Shown: positions 61,640 through 62,381 of the stretch, piece by piece
Position numbering within the stretch: the first letter of the stretch is position 1
Layout: each line of letters opens with the position of its first letter
NCBI GenBank assembly: GCA_031963005.1
Contig: JASSUL010000013.1
Coordinates: forward strand, 1 to 62,381
Direction of reading: 5' to 3'
Origin: JASSUD01 sp031963005
Lineage (GTDB): Bacteria; Pseudomonadota; Gammaproteobacteria; Burkholderiales; Burkholderiaceae
DNA length: 62,381 bases
Notes under the pieces: model-generated
The model's database searches: none
What the model was told of the DNA's origin: nothing
What the model saw: the letters and a program-made list of their open reading frames with translations, nothing else
Translations under genes and position numbers: made by a program

Positions 61640-61828
61640 ATATCCATATGTGATGGAAGGATTGAAACGAGAAACGATTCCCGTTTTCTTCATATGTTTA
61701 GCGGAGTACCAAAATCGCTCAAACCCGTTACGAATAACGGTTTTAAACCAGAGGCCCGCTGATTAATGCTCCTCGTAGGAACCTAATAGGCGGCAAATAT
61801 TAACATATATATTGCTCATCAAGCAACG

Positions 61829-61863
61829 AAATACCTTACTGTCTTTGGCCGTAAGGTATTTTT
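61829..61863 (+). terminator. Plus-strand terminator-like hairpin
   Basis: AAATACCTTAC (61829-61839) pairs with GTAAGGTATTT (61851-61861) followed by T. No plus-strand gene is seen upstream, so it may close a short unannotated transcript or insulate the tRNA promoter. Confidence 0.65.
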
Positions 61864-62011
61864 AAGTGTGGGGAGCAGACTGCTTTGCCAGAACCTAAAA
61901 ATAGGGGCGCAGGAGTAGTGGTCGATACCAGGCAGGCTTCCATGCTGCTAGGCTATCTGTGGTGTATTAGTCAATCTGGTGAGGATGTCAACAGAAGCTT
62001 TAAAGTTGTGC

Positions 62012-62035
62012 TTCGTTTGAGAGTAAGGTATTTCG
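62012..62035 (+). promoter_or_regulatory. hrpII-type box ahead of the right-edge gene
   Basis: TTCG (62012-62015), exactly 16 bases, TTCG (62032-62035), 117 bases before the ATG at 62153. Matches the HrpB-type consensus of type III secretion regulons. A -10 at 31 nt reads TATGTA, one base off the YANNNT pattern. No dyad in the spacer, unlike the ankyrin copies. Confidence 0.5.
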
Positions 62036-62152
62036 CGATGTGTGGAGAGGGTGTGTGCACTTATCGTATGTAATAGGAGAAAAGAAAACGCGATTTAGAA
62101 AGGTCGGCGGGCAAGTCATCTAAAAATTGAACTCAAACAGCGAGCGCACATC

Positions 62153-62381
62153 ATGTCTAATAAAGTAAATAGCGCTTTTCCTGAGGGAAGCCATCTCGCC
62201 GCTTTAGGTTCTGCCTCTGGAGCTATATCCAGTCATCCTGTTGTTCAGAATAAAACACTTAGTGCTCCTCATCTAGGAGGGTTGTCTCCTTTTGTGGCGA
62301 GGCTCCCTCTGTCTATGCAGGTGCCGCTTCATACTCCTATATATCCGCCTTTCAATGACCCTCGAGCGGTTTTAGCACGTC
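62153..62381 (+). CDS. N-terminus of an unknown protein, candidate effector, cut by window edge
   Basis: 76 codons from ATG with no stop to the edge. Begins MSNKVNSAFPEGSHLAALGS and stays rich in Ser, Ala, Pro, Leu and His with almost no acidic residues, as type III secretion signal regions often are. The ribosome site is weak. The box at 62012 supports a gene here. No family can be named from this part. Confidence 0.6.
   Translation, partial: MSNKVNSAFPEGSHLAALGSASGAISSHPVVQNKTLSAPHLGGLSPFVARLPLSMQVPLHTPIYPPFNDPRAVLAR

Noticed and set aside
61885..62073. 62-codon open frame from TTG
   Set aside because: No ribosome site or family, and it overlaps the hrpII-type box; likely chance.
1..62381. 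CRISPR array, prophage, rRNA operon or replication origin
   Set aside because: No regularly spaced direct repeats, phage structural or integrase genes, rRNA sequence or DnaA-box cluster was seen by eye.

Overview
The window looks like chromosome of a betaproteobacterium of the Burkholderiales. Evidence is the block rpsU-dnaG-rpoD-tRNA, the block ribF-ileS-lspA-coaBC-dut, gpmA next to a rhodanese gene and grxC, ctpA-moeB, comM-ubiK and a Burkholderia-like KdpF. These housekeeping blocks are broken up by long, lineage-specific genes with eukaryote-like domains: ankyrin repeats, an F-box, pentapeptide plus WD40 repeats, and coiled coils. There are also several AT-rich orphan genes and many small inverted-repeat elements. 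This mix suggests a host-associated bacterium, most likely a fungal endosymbiont of the Mycoavidus/Glomeribacter kind. That placement is inferred from gene content, not from a database search.

Layout. 1-521: edge of an unknown gene. 1095-6250 (minus): tRNA(CAT), rpoD, dnaG, rpsU, the macromolecular-synthesis operon with its internal terminator. 6676-12506 (plus): a membrane-hairpin protein, then two tandem ankyrin paralogs preceded by HrpB/HrpX-type promoter boxes; the second has lost its tail. 12668-15117 (minus): amiC and tsaE. 15416-18082: a pentapeptide/WD40 protein between tsaE and the divergent queG. 18409-22236 (plus): queG, ogt, ptsI. 22238-25442 (minus): moeB, ctpA, gpmA. 25627-26368: rhodanese and grxC. 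26781-29452: an island with an F-box/ankyrin protein, a membrane-hairpin protein and a coiled-coil protein. 29663-37569 (plus): mnmE, etfBA, rpsP-rimM-trmD-(small element)-rplS, trpF. 37801-48499: an AT-rich orphan gene, then a kdpFABCD operon cut between kdpA and kdpB by a small element and two AT-rich orphan genes; kdpD ends before its kinase domain and kdpE is absent. 48713-51456: trpB and a UbiH-type monooxygenase. 51478-53405 (minus): comM, ubiK. 53793-54377: an AT-rich orphan gene. 54402-61037 (minus): dut, coaBC, lspA, ileS, ribF. 61564-61639: tRNA-Thr. 62153 to the edge: the start of another effector-like gene with an upstream hrpII-type box.

How it fits together. The core genes serve transcription, replication priming, translation, wall hydrolysis, cofactor synthesis and potassium uptake. 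The accessory genes look like a set of candidate secreted effectors. Two perfect TTCG-N16-TTCG boxes and one degenerate copy precede such genes, which would tie them to a type III secretion regulator encoded elsewhere. Two of these genes carry nonsense changes that remove C-terminal repeats. Two families of non-autonomous inverted-repeat elements lie in the gaps, in one case filling the place where the kdpD kinase region and kdpE would be expected.
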